A stretch of DNA of 64,000 nucleotides, from contig JBDTMZ010000036.1 in NCBI GenBank assembly GCA_039934035.1, positions 1-64,000 of the forward strand, in the 5' to 3' direction. Shown piece by piece: positions 25,973 through 34,600 of the stretch. The notes beneath the pieces are model-generated. The model saw only the letters and a list, made by a program, of their open reading frames with translations. It was not told the DNA's origin and searched no databases. The position numbers and the translations under genes are program-made. Source of the stretch: Solibacter sp039934035 (GTDB lineage: Bacteria > Acidobacteriota > Terriglobia > Bryobacterales > Bryobacteraceae). Each line of letters begins with the position of its first letter. Positions within the stretch are counted from its first letter, which is position 1.

Positions 25973-28276
25973 TTGGGACACATTGCGCTGAACCCCAAGG
26001 TTCATGCTGAGCTTACGGCATTGACCGACAAACTGAGAAGCGAGGACAAGCTTCTCAGCGATCGGCAATTGAGCCGGTACACCGACACGTTCAGGGAGAA
26101 ATTCGGGCCGGAGCAGTTGATCCGGCTCGACGACGCCTCACTCCTGGACCGCCTGCACCAAGCCAATAAGGACAGCCTCGTCTACTGGCTCGAATTCAAG
26201 AATGACGACGAATTTCCTACTTCCCGGTTTGGGAGTATCGCCGGCGGTAGCGCCCTAAAATTCACCATCTTCTACCGGCGCGAAACCGGGAGTTGGATGG
26301 GCCGAAACCCAAACAACGCACCCGTAGAAATCTCGCCTGAGGAAGCGCTGAAGTGGGCGCGAAAGCATCGCGATCAGTTGCTAGCCGGCGTGGAAGTGCT
26401 TCGGAAACTGCCCACTCCCGCGTCGGACTCCGACTACGAACAGTTGCAGACGGATATGGATTCCGTCGCCCCCGACGTAAGCAACCTGGCCTGGGGCCAC
26501 AAGTACTTCAGCCTTCTGTTCCCTGACAAGCTCGACGACTACCACAACGCCAGTCTTCAGCGATTCCATTTCATCAAACTCCTGCAAGTGCCACCCGACA
26601 AGGAAGGCCGGTACGTTCTTGCTGGTTGGTACGTGGATCTCGCGGGCCAACTCGGGCTTCCGATGAACCAACTGACAGCGGTGCTAAACGCGCGAGACGG
26701 GCGGCAGCATCGATACTGGCGAATCGGCACCAGCGAAGACGAAAAGAACCCCGTCTTCTGGCCCGCAATGAGAGACGGGAATTACGTGGCTGTAGGGTGG
26801 CCGAAGCTTGGCGATCTCACCGGCCTGTTAGGTTCTCAGACGTTCCGCGATGACCTCAAGCGCATGCTCGCTGAGCAATACCCGAACACGCCGCAAGCCA
26901 TCGGAAAGAGCGCGTCTGAGATCAATAACTTCCTCAAGTATTTGGATGACGGGGATCTCGTCGTCGCGGCCAATGGGAGCAGTATTCTGGGAGTCGGCCG
27001 CGTTGACACCAGCAGCCAGTATCGCTACGAGCCGACCGATCACTTTCCGCATCGACGCGCAGTGACCTGGCTCGACGTGGAACCGTGGGCGCTCCCGCAG
27101 CGGGAGGCTCTGCGCACGACGTTCCGGGAACTGAAGATCCCCGAGAATCTTGTCGCCATCGAGAACCGAATCCTCGGCGCAGCGCCAAAGCCCATTGCTC
27201 CGATGGTTGCTCTTAAGGCTGCCCGAGCCGTCGTACCCCGACTTCTCGGTGTAGCAGGTCGCCTTCAAGGCGTGCTCGAACGCAAGGGACAGGTAATCCT
27301 CTATGGCCCGCCTGGCACGGGAAAGACTTATTGGGCAGAGCGCACGGCGAGGGACCTGACGGCACTTCGCGAGTTCGGGCAGCTCTTTGCTGTCCTGGAT
27401 GTGACTCAAAAGTCTGCCCTGGAAGCTGCCGGGTTCGTCCGAACCTGCACATTCCACCCCTCATACGGGTACGAGGACTTCCTTGAAGGATACCGTCCCC
27501 ACAGTAACGCCGGTCAGCTCGTTTTCAGCCTGCGCGATGGGATATTCAAGCGGCTCTGTGGAGACGCCCGGCGGAATCGTGACTCTAACTATTACCTCAT
27601 TGTCGACGAAATTAACCGTGGAGACATCCCCCGGATCTTCGGTGAACTCCTGACGGTGCTGGAGAAATCGAAGCGGGACAACAAGATTCAATTGGCCGTC
27701 AGCGGTGAGCCCTTCGATGTGCCACCGAACGTGTACTTGATCGGCACAATGAACACCGCGGATCGCTCTATCGCGTTACTCGACAAGGCCCTCAGGCGGC
27801 GGTTTGGGTTCGTCGAGTGTATGCCGGATTCTACGATTCTCGACAACACCAGCCTGCAAGGCGTTCCATTAGGGCCGTGGCTGGACTGCATCAACCGCAG
27901 CATTCGCCAGAGAGTTGGCCGCGACGCCCGTAACCTGCAAATTGGCCACTCCTATCTAATGGAGAAGGACCGCCCCATTGGGGACTTTACTCGATTCGTG
28001 CAGATTCTGCAGGATGAGATCATTCCACTCCTCGAAGAGTACTGTTACGAGGACTATGCCGCAATGGCCGATATCTTAGGCAACGGCCTAGTGGATACCG
28101 TGAATCAGATAATTCGCCAGGAGCTCTTCGAAGATTCGCGCCGCACCGATCTGATTCAGGCGCTTTTGGAGCCGTATCCCGAGATCTCAACCTCTCGCCA
28201 GGCCGTTGCATCAGAAACGCTGACTGAGACCGAATTGAAGGACGAGGCCGAACCCGACGACGGGAAGGAGCAGTAA
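25973..28276 (+). CDS. mcrB: McrB-like GTPase subunit of a McrBC restriction system, with EVE/PUA-like domain
   Basis: 767 residues. Starts at a TTG with GAGGA upstream (MGHIALNPKVHAELTALTDK). Residues 1-200 form an unrecognised helical N-terminal region. About 235-370 resemble EVE/PUA-like modified-base readers: RYWRIGTSEDEK, then FWPAMRDGNYVAVGWPKLGD, then LDDGDLVVAANGSSILGVG. The AAA+ motor has Walker A GPPGTGKT near residues 445-452, Walker B V-D-E-I-N-R at D545/E546 and the McrB-type M-N-T-A-D-R-S-I near 592. McrB hexamers hydrolyse GTP and move DNA to the McrC nuclease after binding modified cytosines in foreign DNA. The nuclease gene follows 2 bases after the stop. It begins a defence island abutting the phage tail genes. 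Confidence 0.9.
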   Translation: MGHIALNPKVHAELTALTDKLRSEDKLLSDRQLSRYTDTFREKFGPEQLIRLDDASLLDRLHQANKDSLVYWLEFKNDDEFPTSRFGSIAGGSALKFTIFYRRETGSWMGRNPNNAPVEISPEEALKWARKHRDQLLAGVEVLRKLPTPASDSDYEQLQTDMDSVAPDVSNLAWGHKYFSLLFPDKLDDYHNASLQRFHFIKLLQVPPDKEGRYVLAGWYVDLAGQLGLPMNQLTAVLNARDGRQHRYWRIGTSEDEKNPVFWPAMRDGNYVAVGWPKLGDLTGLLGSQTFRDDLKRMLAEQYPNTPQAIGKSASEINNFLKYLDDGDLVVAANGSSILGVGRVDTSSQYRYEPTDHFPHRRAVTWLDVEPWALPQREALRTTFRELKIPENLVAIENRILGAAPKPIAPMVALKAARAVVPRLLGVAGRLQGVLERKGQVILYGPPGTGKTYWAERTARDLTALREFGQLFAVLDVTQKSALEAAGFVRTCTFHPSYGYEDFLEGYRPHSNAGQLVFSLRDGIFKRLCGDARRNRDSNYYLIVDEINRGDIPRIFGELLTVLEKSKRDNKIQLAVSGEPFDVPPNVYLIGTMNTADRSIALLDKALRRRFGFVECMPDSTILDNTSLQGVPLGPWLDCINRSIRQRVGRDARNLQIGHSYLMEKDRPIGDFTRFVQILQDEIIPLLEEYCYEDYAAMADILGNGLVDTVNQIIRQELFEDSRRTDLIQALLEPYPEISTSRQAVASETLTETELKDEAEPDDGKEQ

Positions 28277-28278
28277 CC

Positions 28279-29586
28279 TTGGGAGAGGTCACAATCCGCC
28301 TTCGGGAATGGCAGTCGGTATCTCCTGACCCAGGCAGCCCCACCCAAGGCCAGTTTCTACCGAAGGATCCGGTTACCAGGTCGCTCGCGGAAGGTCTATC
28401 GCGCGAGGGCGTCCTCGACATTCAGGAGCTCCGGAGTGGCCTCTACTTGAAGGCCTCTTCCTTTGTCGGCTTCATCAATATTGGGGATCTCCGCATTGTG
28501 ATCGAACCGAAGATCCAGGGCATGCAGCTAATGAAGTTGATGCGGTATGCATATGGTCTACGCGACCTCCGCCTCCTGACCCGCGTCGCACCGTCACTCG
28601 GAGAGGATTCATTCCTCGATCTTCTGATTCAGCAACTCCTGGCTGAAGGCCAGGAGCTTATTGCCCGCGGGCTTCACCGACGATATGAGCCTGTCTCGGC
28701 ACGTCTCGCCTCCCCTCGCGGCCGTCTGGACCTCCAGGCTCTCGCACGTGATGGGATCGTCAGCGCCGAGTTGCCTTGCCGGTATCACCCGAGAGTTGAG
28801 GACTGCCTGCAAAATCGAGTATTACTCGCAGGATTGCGTTTGGCCGCCGAGATGGCTCGCGACAGAGACCTACGTTCCGACCTCAGGCGAACGGCTGCGA
28901 TTCTCGAGGATGATATCTCGCGGATTGCTGTGAATGCACCGCTGATCGATAGACTCCGACGGCAGATGAACCGTCTGACGCTCGCATACGAACCCGCCAT
29001 TGCCCTCATCGAGATCCTAATCAGCTCCTCCGGAGTGAGCCTCGAGGGCGCACCGCAGGAGCCGCGGTTGCCGGGATTCCTATTTGATATGAACAGGTTC
29101 TTTCAACGACTGCTGGGGCGATTCCTTCGGGAAAACCTGCCGGATCACGACGTCCAGGAGGAGAGAGCCATCAAGGGAATGATGGAGTACTCAGCGGATC
29201 ACAACCCGCGTTCGTGCCGCGCTCCGGCTCCGCGGCCAGACTATTGCGTCAAGGCTAAAGACGGCAAGACCCTGCTCTTTGACGCCAAGTACCGCGACCT
29301 GTGGGCTGAGGACCTCCCTCGGGAGATGCTGTATCAACTGGCGATCTACGCGCTCAGCCAGAGGCCGCCTGGCAGAGCAACAATTCTATATCCCACGATG
29401 AACTCAGCTGCGCGGGATTCGGTCATTCGAATACACGAACCGGTTGGCGGGAATACGCGCGGAGAGGTCGTTCAACGACCGGTCAACCTAACGCAGCTTG
29501 CGGAGCTAGTGACTCCGGGTTACGGCATTCCAGCGACAAAGCAAAAACACGAGTTCGCCTTGAATTTGTTGGCGAACCCCTCCTGA
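28279..29586 (+). CDS. mcrC: McrC-like nuclease subunit
   Basis: 435 residues, start TTG with AAGGAG upstream, 2 bases after mcrB, so the two are co-translated. The N-terminal beta region (GLYLKASSFVGFINIGDLRI; VIEPKI) is the usual McrC stalk that contacts the McrB ring. The C-terminal PD-(D/E)xK nuclease has R-P-D-Y at D321, then L-L-F-D-A-K-Y at D335 and K337, followed by Q-L-A-I-Y-A-L. It cuts DNA when driven by McrB. The last 51 codons recur as an orphan fragment at 41.5 kb, which shows that the repeated segment downstream begins inside this gene. Confidence 0.9.
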   Translation: MGEVTIRLREWQSVSPDPGSPTQGQFLPKDPVTRSLAEGLSREGVLDIQELRSGLYLKASSFVGFINIGDLRIVIEPKIQGMQLMKLMRYAYGLRDLRLLTRVAPSLGEDSFLDLLIQQLLAEGQELIARGLHRRYEPVSARLASPRGRLDLQALARDGIVSAELPCRYHPRVEDCLQNRVLLAGLRLAAEMARDRDLRSDLRRTAAILEDDISRIAVNAPLIDRLRRQMNRLTLAYEPAIALIEILISSSGVSLEGAPQEPRLPGFLFDMNRFFQRLLGRFLRENLPDHDVQEERAIKGMMEYSADHNPRSCRAPAPRPDYCVKAKDGKTLLFDAKYRDLWAEDLPREMLYQLAIYALSQRPPGRATILYPTMNSAARDSVIRIHEPVGGNTRGEVVQRPVNLTQLAELVTPGYGIPATKQKHEFALNLLANPS

Positions 29587-29946
29587 ACCCGACGACGCAG
29601 CCTACCGCTTCCAGTCAAGGAACTCGCCTCGGAGCCTATCACGACATTCTCGCAGTCTACTGAGCGCATAGCCGCGCCGATGCCACGCGATCACACCGCT
29701 GCCGCTCGCCGCCTCTGACCTACCAAGCGGAGTGAGGCAGTGAAGTGAAACACTGTTGGATTTGGTCCCGGTGACCGTCTGGTACCGGGGCTGTGCGCCT
29801 GGGCGTTGCCGGTATTCCCTTGTGACCCGGCGCTCGGAATTCAGATTTGCCTGTTGCCACGCGAATGTCGCAGTCTGTTTACGACAAACGTGAAGGACTT
29901 ATCTGAGACAATTATGTCTGACCGAATCTAAACGCAATCGTCAACC
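29587..29946. other. 360-bp spacer between the two McrBC systems
   Basis: No convincing gene. It is largely conserved with 41,674-42,031 (for example CGCGAATGTCGCAGTCTGTTTACGACAA occurs in part in both), which suggests that it carries the promoter of the second McrBC pair. No consensus promoter can be fixed with confidence. Confidence 0.5.
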
Positions 29947-31428
29947 ATGCCATCGATATTTGATCCCCTTGTGGAGATCATTCATTCTGGAACGCTGGAC
30001 TCCTGGAAGGAGCGGAACGAATTGGCCCTCGCTGGCCTTTTCGGTAACAGGTACGCCAAGCGTGCAGAAAAGGCCGTCACGCTCCGTGCCCCAGACATGC
30101 GCGGTAGCGACTCGAATGTCCCTTACGCGGCGTACATCCATCCTTCCAACGCGGACGCCGGCGCTTATGGTGGCATGAGTTTCGTGATTTTTCCGGTCGA
30201 GGGCGAGTCGTGCCTGGTCGCAATGGTGATCGGGACTCAGGGGCTTGCGCCGGACGAGGCCATTCTCGGACGGCCGGGCCATTCGAGGAAGATGCAGGCC
30301 ATTTCCACCTGGCTGAACCATCAGTTTGGAGGTGGCGATCAGGTGGCATGGGCCAAGCAGGATCCCACCCGCGTGGACATCGACGTTCCTGAGTCAATTC
30401 AGCGGGCGTGGTCGGCTTACGAGCGGGTCTTTAAACGTTATGGGCGGGTCCTCTACGCTTTGTACAAGCCCACGGCCGATCGTACTGGCACGATTGCCGC
30501 ACTCACGGCGATGCTCGACCTAATGTTCGAGGAGCGCGGCCAAACTGCGCTCAAAGAATTCCAGGATGAATCGGTGAGCACGCGGTCCGCTTGGTTTTCG
30601 CACCTGATGCCGAAGACCGACAACCATCACGTTGTGGAACTGTTAAAGAACCGCCGCTTCGTTGTTCTCCAAGGACCGCCCGGAACGGGGAAGACGAGAA
30701 TGGCGCGGCAGATTCTTGCTGGTGAATACGGCGGCTTCGGCCGCTCCGTGCAATTCCATCCCAGCACGACCTACGAGAACTTCGTTGGCGGCCTTGCGCC
30801 AGTGCTCGGCGGCGGGAGTGGAGAAAGTGGGCTCGGCTTCCGATTTGCTCCGAAGCCCGGCTTCCTTCTCGAAGCCGCCGCTCAAGCCGCGAATGCCACG
30901 AAGCCTTACCTTCTCCACATCGACGAGATCAATCGGGCAGATCTAGGGAAGATCCTGGGCGAAGCGATCTACCTGTTCGAGGCAAGTCCGGAATCGCGTC
31001 GCGAAATTGATCTCCCTTACGACTTCGGTCCACCGTTTCACCAACAGCTTTTCCTTCCCGATAATCTCTATGTACTCGGAACCATGAACAGTGCCGATCG
31101 GAGCATCGCCATTGTTGATGTAGCGGTGCGGCGGCGGTTTGCATTCCTGTCACTCTGGCCGAGTCTTGACGTCGTACAGGAGCATGGCTGCCCGCTAACC
31201 CAACGCGCGTTTAAGGAACTCGTTTCGATTTTTGTCGAACACGCGCCAGATGAGGCACTGGCGCTGGTGCCGGGCCATTCGTATTTCCTGGGAAAGGATG
31301 AGGCGCAGGCGCGGGTTAATCTGCGGACGAGCCTGGCGCCGCTGCTGTCGGAGTACCTTGCTCAAGGGTATGTGAGCGGATTTGCCGAGTCTGTTCGAGG
31401 TTACATGCAGTGGTTGGAAAGCTTGTAA
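29947..31428 (+). CDS. McrB-like AAA+ GTPase of a second McrBC-type system (copy 1, intact)
   Basis: 493 residues, with a shorter and unrelated N-terminal region compared with the upstream McrB (MPSIFDPLVEIIHSGTLDSW; GAYGGMSFVIFPVEGESC). The N-terminal 210 residues probably act as specificity or recruiting domain. The motor has Walker A GPPGTGKT at about 243-250, Walker B L-L-H-I-D-E-I-N-R-A-D at D326/E327, and the McrB-type M-N-S-A-D-R-S-I-A-I plus the R-R-R-F arginine segment. Its stop overlaps the nuclease gene by 19 bases, implying coupled expression. It would power DNA movement for the McrC-like nuclease. A near-identical copy 12.085 kb downstream carries a stop at the codon for E327. 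Confidence 0.88.
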   Translation: MPSIFDPLVEIIHSGTLDSWKERNELALAGLFGNRYAKRAEKAVTLRAPDMRGSDSNVPYAAYIHPSNADAGAYGGMSFVIFPVEGESCLVAMVIGTQGLAPDEAILGRPGHSRKMQAISTWLNHQFGGGDQVAWAKQDPTRVDIDVPESIQRAWSAYERVFKRYGRVLYALYKPTADRTGTIAALTAMLDLMFEERGQTALKEFQDESVSTRSAWFSHLMPKTDNHHVVELLKNRRFVVLQGPPGTGKTRMARQILAGEYGGFGRSVQFHPSTTYENFVGGLAPVLGGGSGESGLGFRFAPKPGFLLEAAAQAANATKPYLLHIDEINRADLGKILGEAIYLFEASPESRREIDLPYDFGPPFHQQLFLPDNLYVLGTMNSADRSIAIVDVAVRRRFAFLSLWPSLDVVQEHGCPLTQRAFKELVSIFVEHAPDEALALVPGHSYFLGKDEAQARVNLRTSLAPLLSEYLAQGYVSGFAESVRGYMQWLESL

Positions 31429-32909
31429 CCTCCAAAGCACGCGCTGCAGCACGCCGTCGCCGGACACCGGAGGGACCGCCCCTACACGCGATCAGACCGG
31501 CACAGAAGATCTGTCTCGAACTTCAGGATCACAGCCGAGCTATCAGGTCGACAGTTGAGTTCTTCGGCAGTAAGAACTCCGCCGATCCACAGGCTCAAGC
31601 GGCACGCCTGGCGGACCAGTTTATCAAGCAAAACTCACCGATCTTCCGACTTCTTCAGGTTGATATCCATCGAGACTACGACGGCACCGACGTTCTCATG
31701 AACATCGAATCCCACAGTGCAGTGGGGGCCGTCCCTCTTCTATCTCCGATCACTGCTCGCTACGACCTTGGCCTGGTCGTGCAGCCGAGATTCCCCTGGG
31801 CAGGCATCGGACCGATGCTGGCCGAAATGGGATGGCTGATCAGCCCCACGCCGCTGAAGTTGCCACTTTTGAAGAGATCAGAAAGACGGGTGCCGCTCTG
31901 GGTCCTGTCGTTCATGGTTCTCGCCAGGTTCAAGGCCCTGCTCGAACGGCTCGATCGCCGTTTTGAGGTCACAACGGAAACCCGATCCGCACCGAAGGGC
32001 AGGATCGAATGGACGCAATATGCCACCCGGCAAATGCCGCGCGGCGACTTCCTTTCTGTGCCATGCACCTTCCCGGATTTGCGAGATGACCGTCACTTAA
32101 AAGGTGCGATCCGCTTCGCCGTCGAAAAGCAACTCCAATCGCTGGAGACCCAGTGTGAGCAAGGCGCCTTCGTCCACCGTCTGATCGCTTTTGCGGAATC
32201 CCTGCTTCAGCAGGTCCGCGGTGTCTCTGCCCGCCGGCCGGGCATGGGGGAGGTGCGGACCTGGCTACGGCAGCCATTGCGGAGCACAGTTTTCATGGAA
32301 GGCATGCAGGCAATCGACTGGACAGTTGAGGAACGGGGTTTGGCCGGTCTCAGTGATCTCGAGGGCATCCCTTGGACGATGCCGATGGAGCAGTTCTTCG
32401 AAGCATGGGTAGAGACGATCATTCGTAACGTGGCACAGAGAATAGGCGGGTTCCTCAAGACCGGCCGGCGTCGGGAAACGGTTTCACCGCTTGCGTGGGA
32501 ACCGCCATATCTCGGGTCGCAACGGTCGCTGGTCCCTGATCTGATCCTGGAAATGGACAACGTCACCGTCATCGTCGACGCAAAGTACAAGAGGCACTGG
32601 GAGGAACTGCAGGATGGAGGTTGGAGCGGCCAAACCGACGAACTACGCGAAAGGCATCGCGCCGACCTATTGCAAGTGCTCGCCTACGCAAATCTTGTTG
32701 GCGCGAGGGATGTTGTGTGCTGCCTGGTTTATCCATGCTCTATGACAACCTGGGAATCACTCGTAAGGCGGGGGCGCCTGTTCCACCAGTCCGAACTTCC
32801 GAACCGCGGCCGGCGCGTGCGTGTTTGGCTGACTGCGATGCCAATGTGCGTGGCGGCGGAGCGGGTCGCATCGCCTTTTCAGAGTCAGCTCCGTTCGATT
32901 CAATCTTAA
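31410..32909 (+). CDS. McrC-like PD-(D/E)xK nuclease of the second system (copy 1)
   Basis: 499 residues from a GTG that overlaps the motor gene. Positively charged at the start (MVGKLVTSKARAAARRRRTP), then a McrC-like body (LECLELQ-type strand KICLELQDHSRAIRS). The nuclease core has L-V-P-D-L-I-L-E-M at D377 and V-I-V-D-A-K-Y-K at D390/K392, followed by L-L-Q-V-L-A-Y-A-N-L. These match the catalytic layout of McrC. It should cut DNA under control of the preceding AAA+ protein. Copy 2 has the same length and intact catalytic residues. The true start may be a few codons downstream; no stronger start is visible. Confidence 0.85.
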   Translation: MVGKLVTSKARAAARRRRTPEGPPLHAIRPAQKICLELQDHSRAIRSTVEFFGSKNSADPQAQAARLADQFIKQNSPIFRLLQVDIHRDYDGTDVLMNIESHSAVGAVPLLSPITARYDLGLVVQPRFPWAGIGPMLAEMGWLISPTPLKLPLLKRSERRVPLWVLSFMVLARFKALLERLDRRFEVTTETRSAPKGRIEWTQYATRQMPRGDFLSVPCTFPDLRDDRHLKGAIRFAVEKQLQSLETQCEQGAFVHRLIAFAESLLQQVRGVSARRPGMGEVRTWLRQPLRSTVFMEGMQAIDWTVEERGLAGLSDLEGIPWTMPMEQFFEAWVETIIRNVAQRIGGFLKTGRRRETVSPLAWEPPYLGSQRSLVPDLILEMDNVTVIVDAKYKRHWEELQDGGWSGQTDELRERHRADLLQVLAYANLVGARDVVCCLVYPCSMTTWESLVRRGRLFHQSELPNRGRRVRVWLTAMPMCVAAERVASPFQSQLRSIQS

Positions 32910-32911
32910 TA

Positions 32912-32983
32912 ATGAAGAAGTTCGTCTTGACACCAGCGGGCGAGCGGGTGGCCGCGGTAGCGACCGGCGGTTATGGTATGTGA
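32912..32983 (+). CDS. Very short peptide frame, conserved start in both repeats
   Basis: 23 codons reading MKKFVLTPAGERVAAVATGG then YGM and stop. Copy 2 has a closely related frame at 45,354 (MKKVVLTPAAERVAAVATGG) that runs 4 codons longer. The conserved N terminus with silent and substitution changes hints at translation, or at a remnant of a longer gene. No function can be given. Confidence 0.3.
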   Translation: MKKFVLTPAGERVAAVATGGYGM

Positions 32984-32995
32984 GGATCTTCCTTA

Positions 32996-33208
32996 ATGGA
33001 CCTCGTTGAAACTGGCATACTCGAGAGCGACCGTCAAATTATGGAACTGGCGGAACGCTACGGAACCGTGGTGATCCCCTCGGAGAACGATGACCTCGAC
33101 CTTACCCACTGGTGGGTCATCCGCGACAATGGCGCCGAAATCCTGTACGTCGGCACGCCCGAGACGTTCGCCGGCTATGTTCGGGAGCGGAACGGCGGGT
33201 TGCAGTGA
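32996..33208 (+). CDS. Conserved 70-residue protein trailing the second McrBC system (copy 1)
   Basis: 70 residues, strongly acidic (MDLVETGILESDRQIMELAE; NDDLDLTHWWVIRDNGAEIL; GTPETFAGYVRERNG). No membrane segment or signal peptide. The copy 12.44 kb downstream differs at only two residues (R/G at position 13 and L/V at 69) despite the 356-bp difference in between. Selection therefore appears to maintain it. Position right after the nuclease gene in both copies suggests an accessory or regulatory part of that system, but I do not recognise the family. The ribosome site (GGATCTTCC) is weak. Confidence 0.6.
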   Translation: MDLVETGILESDRQIMELAERYGTVVIPSENDDLDLTHWWVIRDNGAEILYVGTPETFAGYVRERNGGLQ

Positions 33209-33212
33209 CGAG

Positions 33213-33350
33213 GTGGCCCGGGGCGCTTACGTCGTCAACGTAGCGCCGTATAAACACGGGGTCAGCTACCGCGATGGATGGGCGCACATCGACGGCTGGT
33301 CGGAGCATGTGATCGACTATATTCGCGAGTCCGAAGCCGACGCGGCATGA
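33213..33350 (+). pseudogene. 45-codon C-terminal fragment of unknown gene
   Basis: Reads VARGAYVVNVAPYKHGVSYR then DGWAHIDGWSEHVIDYIRES to a stop. It looks like genuine protein (aromatic, no low complexity) but has no proper N terminus; it begins where the homology between the two long repeats ends. Probably the tail of a gene cut at the repeat junction. Confidence 0.3.
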
Positions 33351-33364
33351 TCGAGTCGCAGCAC

Positions 33365-33510
33365 TGCCGCGATTCCCTACGCCTGAGGAGGTGGCTGACC
33401 TATTACGGTCAGCCGCCGCACCGTTTACAACTGGCTCCACTCCGGCCAACTCACGGCCACGAGGATCGGAAAAGTGTGGTGAAAAGGTCGCGCGGACATC
33501 GGCCCACGTG
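33365..33510 (+). pseudogene. Frameshifted excisionase-type helix-turn-helix gene
   Basis: The first frame reads RFPTPEEVADLLR. After one missing base the next frame reads SRRTVYNWLHSGQLTATRIG then KVW. Together they make the typical MerR/excisionase-like HTH (TPEEVADLLRVSRRTVYNWL type). A stop follows directly after KVW. The gene is dead in this window. Such HTH genes often accompany mobile elements, consistent with the recombinase remnants nearby. Confidence 0.55.
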
Positions 33511-33574
33511 AATCGCCGCCCTAAAAACTGAATACTGTTGAAAGAGTGCGCCGCTGGGAGTACCCTATAGCGCT

Positions 33575-34135
33575 ATGCCCGACACCTGGTTCACCGCGGA
33601 CTTCCACTTCGGCCACGCGAACATCATCCGTTACTGTGGCCGGCCGTTTGAAACTGTGACCGAAATGGACACGTCAGTTTTGGAGCGGCTGAATTCTTCG
33701 GTTGCGGAGGGTGACATCCTCTATTTCCTTGGAGACTTCTGCCGCGGATCTGGCAAGGAAGCCCGGGCTTATCGGAAACGAATCCGGTGCAAAAACATCT
33801 TCTTTGTCGAGGGGAACCACGACGGTGGCACCCGGAAGATCTCTACCGAATTTGGTTGGTGGAAGCAACTCGCGGAGGTGAAAACTCATGACCAGGTCAT
33901 CGTTCTATGCCACTACGCCATGCGCGTTTGGCATCATTCGTTTCGCGGATCGTGGCACCTTTATGGGCACTCGCACGGCCGCCTGCCCGACGACCCGGCG
34001 GCACTCTCCATGGATGTCGGCGTTGATACCCATGAGTTCCGGCCGTGGCACTTTGACGAGATCAAAGAACGAATGGAAGAGAAGGCGTCTCGCTTGAAGC
34101 GTGCTGAACCGCCGCCCAGTAACACCTGTGGGTGA
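33575..34135 (+). CDS. Calcineurin-like metallophosphoesterase
   Basis: 186 residues. All metal-binding motifs are present in order: A-D-F-H-F-G-H-A-N-I (D9, H11), L-G-D-F near 51, G-N-H-D near 80, C-H-Y near 109 and G-H-S-H-G near 131. This is a complete small phosphoesterase that binds two metals; nucleic acid or nucleotide phosphates are possible substrates. No secretion signal. Its promoter region and first 20 codons are repeated in inverted orientation at 45.9-46.0 kb, where the rest of the gene is missing. It lies inside the defence island, so it may be defence-related cargo, but a housekeeping role is equally possible. Confidence 0.85.
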   Translation: MPDTWFTADFHFGHANIIRYCGRPFETVTEMDTSVLERLNSSVAEGDILYFLGDFCRGSGKEARAYRKRIRCKNIFFVEGNHDGGTRKISTEFGWWKQLAEVKTHDQVIVLCHYAMRVWHHSFRGSWHLYGHSHGRLPDDPAALSMDVGVDTHEFRPWHFDEIKERMEEKASRLKRAEPPPSNTCG

Positions 34136-34261
34136 AGGCGTGGTGACGATGACGGTGCCGCCCGCGCTGGAATTCAAACTCGGGCTCGATCGCAGTTGAC
34201 AACCGGACCAGGGCGGCCAGTTGCATAATGTGTGTATCCGGCCATGCTTGGAGTCGGCGGT

Positions 34262-34471
34262 ATGAAGAAAAGACGGAAACTCGCCGCGTCAGGCTGGGCA
34301 AAACTTCCCGAGTCGGCGCAGAGCTGCGGAGATGACGAATTCGACAGGCTTCTCGCGAGAATGCAGCCGCCGTTCGCGCGCGCTGGGATGAAGGCTGCGT
34401 TCAACGCAACTCCTAGAGAATTAGGGCAAGCTGCGGTAGCCGCGACGGGCGAACGAACGCGATCGACGTAG
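34262..34471 (+). CDS. Small basic protein of unknown family
   Basis: 69 residues starting MKKRRKLAASGWAKLPESAQ, with GGAG 8 bases before the ATG. It has a basic N terminus and a helical acidic middle (DDEFDRLLARM), and no membrane segment. It stands alone between the phosphoesterase and the AbiEi-HipA region. It could be an orphan antitoxin-like protein, but no family is recognised. Confidence 0.4.
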   Translation: MKKRRKLAASGWAKLPESAQSCGDDEFDRLLARMQPPFARAGMKAAFNATPRELGQAAVAATGERTRST

Positions 34472-34486
34472 CAGCCAACTTCAGTG

Positions 34487-34523
34487 TCATCACGAGAGAC
34501 AGACCATGAGTCTCGACGAAGCC
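34487..34523 (+). repeat. Direct repeat A flanking the AbiEi-HipA/DUF6088 module
   Basis: 37 bases match 37,335-37,371 at 32 positions, including the start codon region ATGAGTCTCGA(C/A)GAAGCC of the DUF2281-like gene. Here the frame stops after 12 codons. This looks like a duplicated gene start left on the other side of an inserted toxin-antitoxin module. Confidence 0.6.
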
Positions 34524-34600
34524 GGCGCCGAACCTAAGTTGTGAAGGTCACGCGGTGCCAGGTGCCAGCGGATACCGGGTCGAGGCGCGAGAGACATTGT

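Larger units (their letters stand above)
29431..33210 (+). repeat. Copy 1 of the long direct repeat carrying the second McrBC system
   Basis: Homology with 41,518-45,649 starts inside the end of mcrC (ATACACGAACC at 29,431 and at 41,518) and runs through the second McrBC pair and the 70-residue gene. The offset is 12,087 at the start and 12,085 through the coding part. About 620 bases (30,055-30,674) show no difference that I can find between copies, while flanks differ by several percent. Copy 2 has an extra 356 bases after the nuclease gene. Confidence 0.9.

Noticed and set aside
29587..29946. Small gene between the two McrBC systems
   Set aside because: Frames are short, interrupted and not kept between the two repeat copies.
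34196..34229. Promoter with TTGACA and CATAAT before the 69-residue gene
   Set aside because: The spacing is 22 bases, too long for a standard promoter.
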